From NCBI GenBank assembly GCA_001770785.1, contig MERZ01000176.1, positions 1,685 through 10,990 on the forward strand: a stretch of DNA of 9,306 bases, in the 5' to 3' direction. The translations under genes and the position numbers were made by a program. Shown here in pieces: positions 1 through 7,454 of the stretch. The DNA comes from Burkholderiales bacterium RIFCSPHIGHO2_12_FULL_61_11. Its GTDB lineage: Bacteria > Pseudomonadota > Gammaproteobacteria > Burkholderiales > Burkholderiaceae_C. Positions within the stretch are counted from its first letter, which is position 1. The number at the start of each line of letters is the position of its first letter. The notes beneath the pieces were generated by a model. The model searched no databases. It saw only the letters and a list, made by a program, of their open reading frames with translations, and was not told the origin of the DNA.

Positions 1-3000
1 ACCACACAGCGGCTAAGAGAGGAGTTGGGTGAGGAGGACCGGCTTTACCTGCAGACCCTGGCACGCGACACCTGGCGCTTCTTTGAGCGCTGCGTGGGTC
101 CCGAGGACAACCATCTGCCGCCGGACAACCTGCAGCTCGTGCCCGAGGCCGCGCTGGCGCACCGGACATCGCCGACCAACGTGGGCTTATACCTGCTGGC
201 CGTCTGCTGCGCGCGCGAGTTCGGCTGGATCACCACGGGCGAGCTGATCAGCCGCCTTGAGGCCGCGCTGTACAGCATTGAACGCTGCCCCAAGCACTAT
301 GGCCACCTGCTCAATTGGTACGACACCCGCACGCTCGAAGTCCTGCAGCCCGCCTATGTCTCTTGCGTCGACAGCGGCAATCTGGCCGGCCTGCTGCTGG
401 CGGTGGCGCAGGCCTGCATCAGCCTGGCGCAGGGCAAAGACGACGACAAGCTGGCGCAGGCCGCGTTGTCGCGTCTGGCTGGACGCTGCCAGGCGTTGTA
501 CGCGGCCATGGACTTCCGTGTCCTGTACGACCGCAAGCGCCACCTTTTCCACATCGGCCTGCGCGTCGAGGAGCAGGCACTCGACGCGAGCTATTACGAC
601 CTGCTGGCGTCCGAGTCGCGGCTGACCAGCTTCCTGGCCATCGCCAAGGGCGACGTGCCACGCCGCCACTGGGCCGCGCTGGGTCGGCCCTTCCTGTCGG
701 TGGGCGTGGCGCCCGGGCTGAAATCGTGGTCAGGGTCCATGTTCGAGTACCTGATGCCATCGCTGCTGATGCCCGAACCCGAGCACGGCTTGCTGCACAC
801 GGCGGCGCGCTCGGCAGTGGCCGAACAGCGGGCTTTTGGTGCCGCGCATTCCTTGCCGTGGGGCATGTCGGAATCGGGCTATTTCGCGCAGGACCATTCA
901 CTGGCCTACCAGTATTCGCCCTTCGGCGTGCCGCGCCTGGCGCTGCGGCGAACGCCGCCCTCCGACCGGGTCGTCGCGCCTTATGCCAGCTTGTTGGCCA
1001 GCTTGTTCGATCCGGGTCAATCCGTGAGGAATCTACAGCGGCTGGAGCGGCTGGGTGCGCGCGGCGAACTCGGTCTGTTCGAGGCGCTGGACTTCACCGT
1101 GTCGCGCCAGCCAGGAAAACAGGCTTTCAGCCTGGTCGAGGCATTCATGGCACACCACCAGGGCATGTCGCTGGCGGCGCTGTGCAACGTGCTGTGCCTG
1201 GACGCGCCCCGGCGCTGGTTCGCCGCCGAGCCGCAGGTAGCGGCGCACGAGGCACTGCTGCATGAGCGTTGCCCGCGCCAGATCGTCGAAAGCGCCGACC
1301 CGCGCCTGCCCCCCGAACCCAGTGGCTATCTGGCGGAGCCGGTATTCCAGTCGCGGGACGTGAACCCGCTCACGCCCGGCTGGAAACCCACCCACCTGCT
1401 CTCCAATGGGCACTACAACGTCGCCCTGCACGCCAGCGGCGCCGGCGTCAGCCGCTGGCGGGGCCGCAACGTTTCGCGCTGGCGCGATGACCTGCTGCGC
1501 GACAGCTACGGCAGCTTCTTCTACCTGCGCCGGAACGACCAGCGCACGGTCGTTTCCCTCACCGCCGCACCGGCACCGGGGCCGGGCTGGCGCTACCAGG
1601 CGCGCTTCCTGGCCGACCGGGTGCAGTTCGAGGCGCACGATGGTGACCTGATCGCGAGCATCACCGTGCTGGTCAGCCCCGAGGATGACACCGAACTGCG
1701 CACGGTGACACTGCACAACATAGGCAGCACCGAACAGATCCTGGAACTGGTCTCCTGCTTTGAGGCCGTGCTGGCCGACCCGCGCGCCGATGAAACGCAC
1801 CCGGCTTTTTCCAACCTTTTCGTGCAGACCCGCTGGAAACCGCAATGGCGCGCCCTCATGCTGACGCGTCGGCCGCGGCTGAACGGCGAGCCGCAAATGG
1901 CGGTATCGCATTTCCTGGCCGAAGCCGACGCCGAGTTGCTTTCGATGGACTGCATCGCCGATCGCCGGCTGTTCGCTGGCCGCAACCACCCGGCGCATCA
2001 GCCGGCCCTGCTGGCCCAAACCCAGGACGCCAACGGCAGCCCGATCAATGGCCTTGATCCGGTGGCCAGACTGCGCCTGAAGCTGCGGCTGTTGCCTGGC
2101 GCCGTGGCCAGGCTGAGCTTCGCCACGGCCGCTGCCGAAACCGAAGACGAACTGGCGGCGCGCATCGACAAGTACCTGCAGCCGATGCACATCGAGCGCG
2201 CCACCCGCATGGCCGCCACGCTGGCCCAGGTGCGGCTGCGCGACCTGGCGATGACTCCCGAGAAAACCCTGGCGCTGCAGGACCTGAGCACGGCGCTCAT
2301 GTACAGCACGCCGCGGCCAGCCGCCGCCGAATACACGCCGCTCGACCAGCGCCAGCTCTGGCGTTTTGGCATTTCGGGGGACAAGCCCATCGTGCTGGTG
2401 CGCATCCATTCGCCCAGCGGCATGCCGCTGGTGCATTCGCTGATGCGAGCGCAGCCCTGGTGGACCTTCGGCGGCCTGATGGTTGACGTCGTGGTGCTCA
2501 ATAGCGAGCCCCACGCTTACCTGATGCCCCTGCAGCGCGACATTCTGGCGCTGCGCCATCGGCTGATGCAGACCGTGCAAGACAGCTTCCCTCCCAGTGA
2601 CGCCGCCGGCTTTTACCTGCTGCGCGAGCAGGACACGAGCGCTACCGAGCAGGCCGCGCTGGCCGGGCTGGCGCGTGTCGTGCTCATCGCCGATGGCCGA
2701 CCGCTGGAAGTGCAGGTGGCGGCATTGCGCGAGAGCTGGCTGCCACATCAGAGCAGCGCGGTGGCCCGCAACCCCCTTTCCGGCCAGCTGCCAGAAACCG
2801 GGACCCAAAGCAGCTCGGCACCTACGGGCCACTTCGACCCCGAAAGCGGCGAATTCCGCTTTGAGCTGCAAGGCGGCCAGACCTTGCCCAGGCCCTGGGT
2901 CAACATCATCGCCAACCCGGCGTTCGGTTTTCAGGTATCGGAAACGGGCAGCGGCTACACCTGGGCTGGCAATAGCCGACTGCACCAGCTCACGCCGTGG

Positions 3001-5244
3001 TCCAACGACCCGGTGCGCGACCCCGCCTTCGAGCATTGGCTGCTGCAGGACCTGGACAGCGGTCAGGTGTTTCCATTGGCGCCGTCTTTCTTAACAGCGC
3101 CGGAAAGCCTTTGGCGGGTGCGCCATGGCCAGGGTTATTCGGTGTTTGAAGGGCGGCACGGCGACCTGCAAGTGGAAACGACTTTCTTTGCCAACCTGAG
3201 CGAGGCGGTGAAAGTGGTGCAGGTTCGCGTTCGGCTGGAAGGTGTCGGGCGGCGACGCTTGCGCACCGTGGCGATGGTGGAATGGCAGATGGGCGAGGCA
3301 CTCGGCGCAAGGCGTACGCTGCACACATGGAAAAGCCCCGCGCAGGCGGCCGTGTTCGCCAAGCAGCGCGAAAGCCAGGGCGGCTTCGGCGGTTCAACGG
3401 CCTTTCTGGCTTTTCTCGGCACAGACGGCACGGCAACCGCGATGCAATGGACCTGTCATCGCGGCGAATTCTTCGACACGCTGGGGCGATTGGTGCTCCC
3501 CGATACCCTCAAGCAACGCAGTGGCGGCGCGCTTGATCCCTGCGCCGCCCTGGCCGGCGAGTTCAGGCTGACCGGCGGTGGCACACTGGCCTTCAGTTTC
3601 ATCCTGGGCCACGGGGCGGACGCAGCTGCCGCAGAACAGTTGGCCCTGAACTGGGCGCAGCGCGATACCAGCGCGGCACTGGCCGAAGTCAAGGCTTGGT
3701 GGTCGCAACTACTGGGCAAAGTGCAAGTGCGAACGCCCGACCCGCTGTTCGACGCGTTGATCAACCGCTGGCTGCTCTATCAAACCGTGGTGTGCCGCCT
3801 CTGGTCCAAGGCCGGGTTCTATCAGGCGGGCGGCGCTTTTGGTTTTCGGGATCAATTGCAGGACGCGATGGCCCTGGGCCTGGCCGAGCCGGGACGGCTG
3901 CGCGAGCAAATCATGCTCAATGCCTCGCGCCAATTCCCCGAAGGCGATGTCCAGCACTGGTGGCACGCGCCGGGCGGCGCAGGCGTGCGCACGCATTTTT
4001 CCGACGATCTGCTCTGGCTGCCTTACGCCTGCGCGCACTATGTGGCGCTGACTGGCGACGCGGCCCTGCTCGACGAGGCCGCCCCCTTCATTGAGGGCCC
4101 ACCGATACCCGAGGGCGACGAGGACGCCTACTACGCGCCGCACATCAGCGCGCAGTCGGCCAGCGTCTATGAGCATTGCGCACGCACCCTGGACCGCAGC
4201 CTGGCAGTCGGCGTGCATGGCTTGCCGCTGATGGGCAGCGGCGACTGGAACGACGGCATGAACCGCGTTGGCAACGAGGGCCGCGGTGAGTCGGTCTGGC
4301 TGGGCTGGTTCCTGTGCAGCGTCGTCGCTGGCTTTGCGCCCTTGGCCAAAGCGCGCGGCGACGACACCCGCGCGGCGCGCTGGCTTGAGGCGCGCAGCGG
4401 CTGGGTCGCCGCGCTGCACGATGCCGGCTGGGACGGCGCCTGGTTCCGCCGCGCCTTTTTCGACAACGGCGCGCCGCTGGGTTCAAGCGCCAACGACGAA
4501 TGCCGCATCGACCTGATCGCGCAGGCCTGGAGCGTGCTGTCCGGCGCTTCCACGGCGGCTTTCACGACGCCGGCCATGCAATCACTGAAGACTCAGCTGG
4601 TCGATGAGAAAGCCGGCCTGCTGCGCCTGCTCGATCCGCCCTTGCAGCATTCCGCCAACAACCCCGGCTACATCCAGGCTTACCCGCCGGGCGTGCGTGA
4701 AAACGGCGGTCAATATTCGCACGCTGGCGTCTGGGCGCTGATGGCCCAGGCTCTCAGCGGCGACACCGAGGGTGCCTGGAACAGCTTTGAGGCTCTCAGC
4801 CCGGCGCACCGCAGCCAGCATTCCGAGCGCGGCCCTGCCTACGAAATCGAGCCTTACGTGATGGCCGGTGACATCTACAGCGCCGCGCCCTACGTCGGCC
4901 GCGGCGGCTGGAGCTGGTACACCGGATCGGCCGCCTGGCTTTACCGCGCGGCCCTGGAAACGCTGCTCGGCCTGAGCGTGCAGCCGGGCCGGCTGTCGCT
5001 GTCGCCGCGCCTGCCGGCGCATTGGCCCATTGTGGAAATTCGCCTGAAATTGCAGGGGCGCGACATCACCGTGCACTGGCAGCGCGACCTGCACAAGCTG
5101 CCCGCGTTGAAGGCCGACCAGCTGCTGGACTGGGGCGAGTGGGTAGAGCTCGACCGCTTGCCGCCGCAGGCTGTGCTGCTGGTGCGCGGCGAAGCGATGT
5201 CGGCGCAGCCACCAGACCTTGCGGTGCCGAGCCGGTCGCAGTGA
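1..5244 (+). CDS. ndvB: Cyclic beta-1,2-glucan synthase (NdvB-like), C-terminal part; 5' end outside the window
   Basis: This is the C-terminal 1747 residues of a multidomain glucan synthase. The frame is open to base 1 and the first visible residues already belong to a conserved domain. A TTG at 25 is therefore not a credible start, and an N-terminal membrane glycosyltransferase (GT84 in this family; full proteins are about 2800 residues) should lie upstream. Counting from base 1, an all-helical glucoamylase-like domain (PF10091, the cyclising domain) spans about 1-410, with LPPDN (39-43), RTSPTN (55-60), NWYDT (105-109), DSGNLAG (124-130), FEYLMP (from 248), GMSES (288-292) and AHHQGMS (384-390). 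Two GT36-type beta-sandwiches follow: about 455-720 (SNGHYN at 468) and about 960-1220. The GH94 phosphorylase-like helical domain spans about 1240-1660, with GFRDQLQD (D1284), GDWNDGMN (D1415, D1418), ENGGQYSHAG (from 1567) and WSWYTGSAAW (from 1637). In this family the protein polymerises glucose from UDP-glucose at the inner membrane, then trims and cyclises the chain for export. All key motifs visible are intact. The family is secure; the ring product is inferred. Confidence 0.93.
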   Translation, partial: TTQRLREELGEEDRLYLQTLARDTWRFFERCVGPEDNHLPPDNLQLVPEAALAHRTSPTNVGLYLLAVCCAREFGWITTGELISRLEAALYSIERCPKHYGHLLNWYDTRTLEVLQPAYVSCVDSGNLAGLLLAVAQACISLAQGKDDDKLAQAALSRLAGRCQALYAAMDFRVLYDRKRHLFHIGLRVEEQALDASYYDLLASESRLTSFLAIAKGDVPRRHWAALGRPFLSVGVAPGLKSWSGSMFEYLMPSLLMPEPEHGLLHTAARSAVAEQRAFGAAHSLPWGMSESGYFAQDHSLAYQYSPFGVPRLALRRTPPSDRVVAPYASLLASLFDPGQSVRNLQRLERLGARGELGLFEALDFTVSRQPGKQAFSLVEAFMAHHQGMSLAALCNVLCLDAPRRWFAAEPQVAAHEALLHERCPRQIVESADPRLPPEPSGYLAEPVFQSRDVNPLTPGWKPTHLLSNGHYNVALHASGAGVSRWRGRNVSRWRDDLLRDSYGSFFYLRRNDQRTVVSLTAAPAPGPGWRYQARFLADRVQFEAHDGDLIASITVLVSPEDDTELRTVTLHNIGSTEQILELVSCFEAVLADPRADETHPAFSNLFVQTRWKPQWRALMLTRRPRLNGEPQMAVSHFLAEADAELLSMDCIADRRLFAGRNHPAHQPALLAQTQDANGSPINGLDPVARLRLKLRLLPGAVARLSFATAAAETEDELAARIDKYLQPMHIERATRMAATLAQVRLRDLAMTPEKTLALQDLSTALMYSTPRPAAAEYTPLDQRQLWRFGISGDKPIVLVRIHSPSGMPLVHSLMRAQPWWTFGGLMVDVVVLNSEPHAYLMPLQRDILALRHRLMQTVQDSFPPSDAAGFYLLREQDTSATEQAALAGLARVVLIADGRPLEVQVAALRESWLPHQSSAVARNPLSGQLPETGTQSSSAPTGHFDPESGEFRFELQGGQTLPRPWVNIIANPAFGFQVSETGSGYTWAGNSRLHQLTPWSNDPVRDPAFEHWLLQDLDSGQVFPLAPSFLTAPESLWRVRHGQGYSVFEGRHGDLQVETTFFANLSEAVKVVQVRVRLEGVGRRRLRTVAMVEWQMGEALGARRTLHTWKSPAQAAVFAKQRESQGGFGGSTAFLAFLGTDGTATAMQWTCHRGEFFDTLGRLVLPDTLKQRSGGALDPCAALAGEFRLTGGGTLAFSFILGHGADAAAAEQLALNWAQRDTSAALAEVKAWWSQLLGKVQVRTPDPLFDALINRWLLYQTVVCRLWSKAGFYQAGGAFGFRDQLQDAMALGLAEPGRLREQIMLNASRQFPEGDVQHWWHAPGGAGVRTHFSDDLLWLPYACAHYVALTGDAALLDEAAPFIEGPPIPEGDEDAYYAPHISAQSASVYEHCARTLDRSLAVGVHGLPLMGSGDWNDGMNRVGNEGRGESVWLGWFLCSVVAGFAPLAKARGDDTRAARWLEARSGWVAALHDAGWDGAWFRRAFFDNGAPLGSSANDECRIDLIAQAWSVLSGASTAAFTTPAMQSLKTQLVDEKAGLLRLLDPPLQHSANNPGYIQAYPPGVRENGGQYSHAGVWALMAQALSGDTEGAWNSFEALSPAHRSQHSERGPAYEIEPYVMAGDIYSAAPYVGRGGWSWYTGSAAWLYRAALETLLGLSVQPGRLSLSPRLPAHWPIVEIRLKLQGRDITVHWQRDLHKLPALKADQLLDWGEWVELDRLPPQAVLLVRGEAMSAQPPDLAVPSRSQ

Positions 5245-5262
5245 CAACGAGTCCCTAAAAAA

Positions 5263-5330
5263 TATACTACAAATTTAATAGCTCCTCATGCCCGTAACCA
5301 TTGGGCTAGAGGCCAAAAAGGCTTAAACTA
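5263..5330. repeat. Intergenic repeat of the Comamonadaceae type between convergent genes
   Basis: This AT-rich stretch lies in the 122-base gap between the convergent stops of the glucan synthase and the AI-2E gene. It begins near TACTACAAA (5265), continues through TTAATAGCTCC (from 5275) and GGGCTAGAGGCC (5303-5314), and ends with AAAAAGGCTT. The same order of blocks occurs in a dispersed intergenic repeat that I recall from Polaromonas, Rhodoferax and Acidovorax genomes. Only one copy is present here, so repeat status comes from memory of the family, not from the window. Its base composition differs sharply from the flanking genes. The rest of the gap shows nothing further. Confidence 0.5.
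5284..5312. terminator. Hairpin in the convergent gap, possible bidirectional terminator
   Basis: Within the repeat, CCTC (5284-5287) pairs with GAGG (5309-5312) and GCCC (5290-5293) pairs with GGGC (5303-5306). The two helices are separated by a two-by-two mismatch and closed by a nine-base loop. It sits 40 bases past the glucan synthase stop and 55 bases past the AI-2E stop, where both transcripts should end. There is a run of five A but no long T tract on either strand, so it is not a textbook intrinsic terminator. A terminator role is inferred from position and structure. Confidence 0.35.
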
Positions 5331-5366
5331 TTTTGGTCAGGTAGTTGAGCTGCCGCCGCATCGCCA

Positions 5367-6536
5367 CTAGGAGCCCAGAAACTCGCCAATCGGTTTCAGG
5401 TCATCGACCCGGTCGCAAATGGCCTTGACGATCATCAAGATGGGGATACCCAACAGCAGTCCCCAAACGCCCCACAGCCACGCCCACGCGAGCAAGCCGA
5501 CAAACACCGCCACCGGGCTCATTTGGCTGGTGCGGCTGGTCAGCCAGGGCGTGACCAGGTTGCCAACGACGGTGTGTATGACCAGCGAGACGCCAGCCAC
5601 CGCCAAGGCCATGTTGAGCGAGCCAAACTGCAAAAAACCGACCAGCGCCGAAGCTGCGGCGGTGATCAGGGTGCCGACATAAGGCACCAGGTTGAGCACG
5701 CCAGCCACAATCCCCCACACCGCGGCGTTGTCCAGTCCGATGGCCAGCAGACCCAGCCAGGCCAGTACCCCCACCAGCGCGCTGGTCAGGACTTGCACTT
5801 GCAAATAGCGCTGGATCTGGCTGGTAATTTCGTGCAGCGCCTGCAGCGTGATTTTCTTGCTGCTCAGGCGCGGACCTGCCAGCTTGACCAGCTTGCGGCG
5901 AAAGGTGTCGCCAGAAATCATTAAAAAATAGGTGAGAAAAATGACCACGATGGTCTGGCCCAGCAAGGTGAGCAGGCCGATCGTGCCGGTCCACAAATAG
6001 TCCCTGACATTAAATCGCGAGGTTTCGACCACCACCCGCGTGACGCCGCGCGTGCTGCCGGGCGAGGCATTCTCTTGCGCCGCCTGTTCAATTTGCGACG
6101 CGGCCTTCTGCACGGTTTCCAGCGCGCTCTTGGATACGCCGCTGCGTGGCTTCACGGCTTGCCGAAATTTTTGCGCCGCCGCCGGCAGCGCTTCTACCAA
6201 TTGCGTCGCCTCATCCCTGAGCGAATATGCGGTCGATCCGATCGCACCGAAAATCGCCAGCAGCAGCACGGCGGCGCCCAACCAGCGCGGCACGTGTTTG
6301 AGCTCCATCCAGTTGACCAGGGGCGACAGCGCATAGCTGAACAAAACGCTGAGCATGACCGGAATAAAGACGTCCTTCGCCCATTGAAGCATGAAAACAC
6401 TGGCCAAAACGGCCAGCACCACCAGCGACATATTCCGGATGTCCACCGGCATGTGAATCAGCGTCCGGTCCGGCTCGCTCAACGCCGCCGCCGCGGGTTT
6501 GACCACCGGGGCGTCCAAAATCAGATCTTCAGTCAT
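5367..6536 (-). CDS. AI-2E family transporter (PF01594), multi-pass inner-membrane protein
   Basis: This is a 389-residue membrane protein of the AI-2E/PerM/YdiK family, whose members are reported as autoinducer-2 exporters, Na+/H+ antiporters or permeases of unknown substrate. No substrate can be read from the sequence. A soluble N-terminus of about 35 residues precedes hydrophobic segments near 36-52, 54-76 and 85-106. A polar, Ala/Gln/Glu-rich region at about 107-180 follows, which is the usual large loop of this family. Five more segments lie near 181-207, 250-267, 270-300, 305-335 and 341-372. Family-like motifs include NLVPYVGTLI (282-291), GNLVTPWL (325-332) and the glycine/tryptophan-rich last helix. 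Length is typical. The start at 6536 is chosen because AAGGA stands 5 bases upstream; an ATG 36 bases further out lacks such a site. The gene is co-directional with the regulator upstream but 177 bases from it, with a hairpin between them, so it may be transcribed separately. It converges on the glucan synthase gene. Confidence 0.9.
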   Translation of the reverse strand: MTEDLILDAPVVKPAAAALSEPDRTLIHMPVDIRNMSLVVLAVLASVFMLQWAKDVFIPVMLSVLFSYALSPLVNWMELKHVPRWLGAAVLLLAIFGAIGSTAYSLRDEATQLVEALPAAAQKFRQAVKPRSGVSKSALETVQKAASQIEQAAQENASPGSTRGVTRVVVETSRFNVRDYLWTGTIGLLTLLGQTIVVIFLTYFLMISGDTFRRKLVKLAGPRLSSKKITLQALHEITSQIQRYLQVQVLTSALVGVLAWLGLLAIGLDNAAVWGIVAGVLNLVPYVGTLITAAASALVGFLQFGSLNMALAVAGVSLVIHTVVGNLVTPWLTSRTSQMSPVAVFVGLLAWAWLWGVWGLLLGIPILMIVKAICDRVDDLKPIGEFLGS

Positions 6537-6615
6537 CGTGTTCCTTGAAAAAATCCGCTGATGCAGCCGCATTGACCGGCAATAGGTAACGCGGAGCAGT
6601 CTCCACCGTTGTCAT
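6529..6615 (-). CDS. Candidate 28-residue upstream ORF overlapping the AI-2E start
   Basis: An ATG at 6613-6615 opens a 28-codon frame that ends in TGA at 6529-6531, eight bases inside the transporter gene. The peptide begins MTTVETAPRY and ends FFKEHDD, and I recognise no family. The transporter ribosome-binding site lies inside this ORF, so ribosomes finishing it would be placed to reinitiate at 6536. There is no clear Shine-Dalgarno sequence before its own ATG, and a frame this short can arise by chance in GC-rich DNA. It is listed as a possible leader or coupling ORF only. Confidence 0.15.
   Translation of the reverse strand: MTTVETAPRYLLPVNAAASADFFKEHDD
6542..6546 (-). promoter_or_regulatory. 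Ribosome-binding site of the AI-2E gene
   Basis: On the minus strand AAGGA is followed by five bases and then ATG at 6536. This decides the start in favour of the protein beginning MTEDLI over the longer form beginning MRLHQR. Confidence 0.65.
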
Positions 6616-6675
6616 GAATTGATTCAAACCGAAGGGCCCATGAGACCGTGTAGGACGCAGGCACCGGAAAGGACC

Positions 6676-6712
6676 GGCGAGCGTCCCTGAAAGACGATGC
6701 GGGAGGCTCGCC
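6676..6712 (-). terminator. Strong hairpin directly after the response regulator gene
   Basis: GGCGAGC (6676-6682) pairs perfectly with GCTCGCC (6706-6712). After a single G/G mismatch, TCCC (6684-6687) pairs with GGGA (6701-6704), leaving a 13-base loop. The structure starts one base past the regulator stop codon (6714-6716). Read on the minus strand, it is followed by a pyrimidine-rich stretch (GGTCCTTTCC) and not by a pure T run. Position and stability suggest the end of the kinase-regulator transcript, or a 3' stabilising stem. The remaining spacer from 6537 to 6675 shows no other gene. Confidence 0.45.
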
Positions 6713-6713
6713 A

Positions 6714-7454
6714 TCAGCCCGCAATCGCTTCACGAACCGCACTGAGCTGGCGTCTTGAAACCGCCAGCACTTCTGCAATGCCGTTGAGCCGCACCGCCCA
6801 GCCTTCGCCTTCTTCGGGGTCGAAATGCTTTTCGAGTGCGCGTATCGCGCGCCGCGCAATCAGCGCATTGCGGTGAATGCGCATGAACTGCCCCGCGTGC
6901 CGCTCTTCCAGCTCGCTCAATGAGGCGTCCAGGATGTAGCTGCGACTGGCCGTGCGCACGGTGATGTATTTGAGCTCAGCCTTGAGGTAAAGCACTTCGG
7001 CGAGCGGCACCCGTTCGGTTCGGCCACGGTCTTGAATGATCAGCATTTCATCAGGCAAATCAGGCTGTAACGTTGTTCTTGATTGCGCCAGTCGCTCCAC
7101 TTTTTGTAGCGCCTGCTGCAAACGCTCGAGTCGCACCGGCTTGGTCAGGTAGTCGATGGCTTCAAGCTCGAAGGCCTGCACGGCATGGCCGGAATGCGCC
7201 GTGACAAACACCACGGCGGGCGGCTGGGGCAAAGCGGCAATGCTTTGGGCCAGCCCAATACCATCAAGCCCCGGCATGCCGATGTCCAGCAACACTGCGT
7301 CAAAAGTGTCCCGCTGCAGGGCCGTCATGGCTTGCACGGCGTTTGCTGCTTCCGCAGCCACCCGCGCGGCCGGCGCCACGCAATCGCCCAGCAGCGTGCG
7401 CAGGCGGGAACGGGCCAGCGCTTCGTCGTCAACCACGAGTATTTTCAGGCTCAT
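6714..7454 (-). CDS. algR: LytTR-family response regulator, AlgR type
   Basis: This is a 246-residue DNA-binding response regulator. The receiver domain occupies about 4-120: the acidic pair D9-D10 for Mg2+, phospho-acceptor D57 in LLDIGMPGLDG, the conserved T85 in FVTAH, and K105 in DYLTKPV. All expected receiver residues are present. The C-terminal LytTR domain, about 140-243, binds DNA through a beta fold and not a helix-turn-helix. Its marks are RVPLAEVLYLKAELKYITV, the SLSELEE helix, FMRIHRNALI and VSRRQLSAVR. The ATG overlaps the stop of the kinase gene by four bases (ATGA), and the site before it is weak (GGAA, 9 bases away), so translation is probably coupled to the kinase. The kinase-regulator pair lies beside divergent argH, as algZ-algR does in Pseudomonas, and this supports the symbol. 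Target genes are unknown. I see no convincing AlgR site (CCGTTCGTC-like) in the window's intergenic regions. Confidence 0.92.
   Translation of the reverse strand: MSLKILVVDDEALARSRLRTLLGDCVAPAARVAAEAANAVQAMTALQRDTFDAVLLDIGMPGLDGIGLAQSIAALPQPPAVVFVTAHSGHAVQAFELEAIDYLTKPVRLERLQQALQKVERLAQSRTTLQPDLPDEMLIIQDRGRTERVPLAEVLYLKAELKYITVRTASRSYILDASLSELEERHAGQFMRIHRNALIARRAIRALEKHFDPEEGEGWAVRLNGIAEVLAVSRRQLSAVREAIAG

Noticed and set aside
25..27. TTG at 25 as the start of the glucan synthase gene
   Set aside because: The frame is open to base 1 and the residues before and after it belong to the same conserved domain, so the true start is upstream of the window.
1033..3036. A 667-codon open frame on the minus strand inside the glucan synthase gene
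   Set aside because: It shares codon boundaries with the sense gene, where antisense stops need the rare sense codons TTA, CTA or TCA. In GC-rich genes this register stays open by chance. The protein is low-complexity, rich in Gln, Arg, Ala, Gly and His, and shows no domain, while the sense strand carries clear family motifs.
3709..5247. Further long minus-strand frames (3709-4419 and 4582-5247) within the glucan synthase gene
   Set aside because: They have the same codon-aligned antisense register and the same compositional artefact. They have no recognisable domain and no ribosome-binding context of note.
6605..6613. ACCGTTGTC, resembling an AlgR/LytTR binding site, upstream of the AI-2E gene
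   Set aside because: It lacks one base of the CCGTTCGTC pattern, and no second half-site occurs at the spacing LytTR regulators use. One imperfect match is expected by chance.
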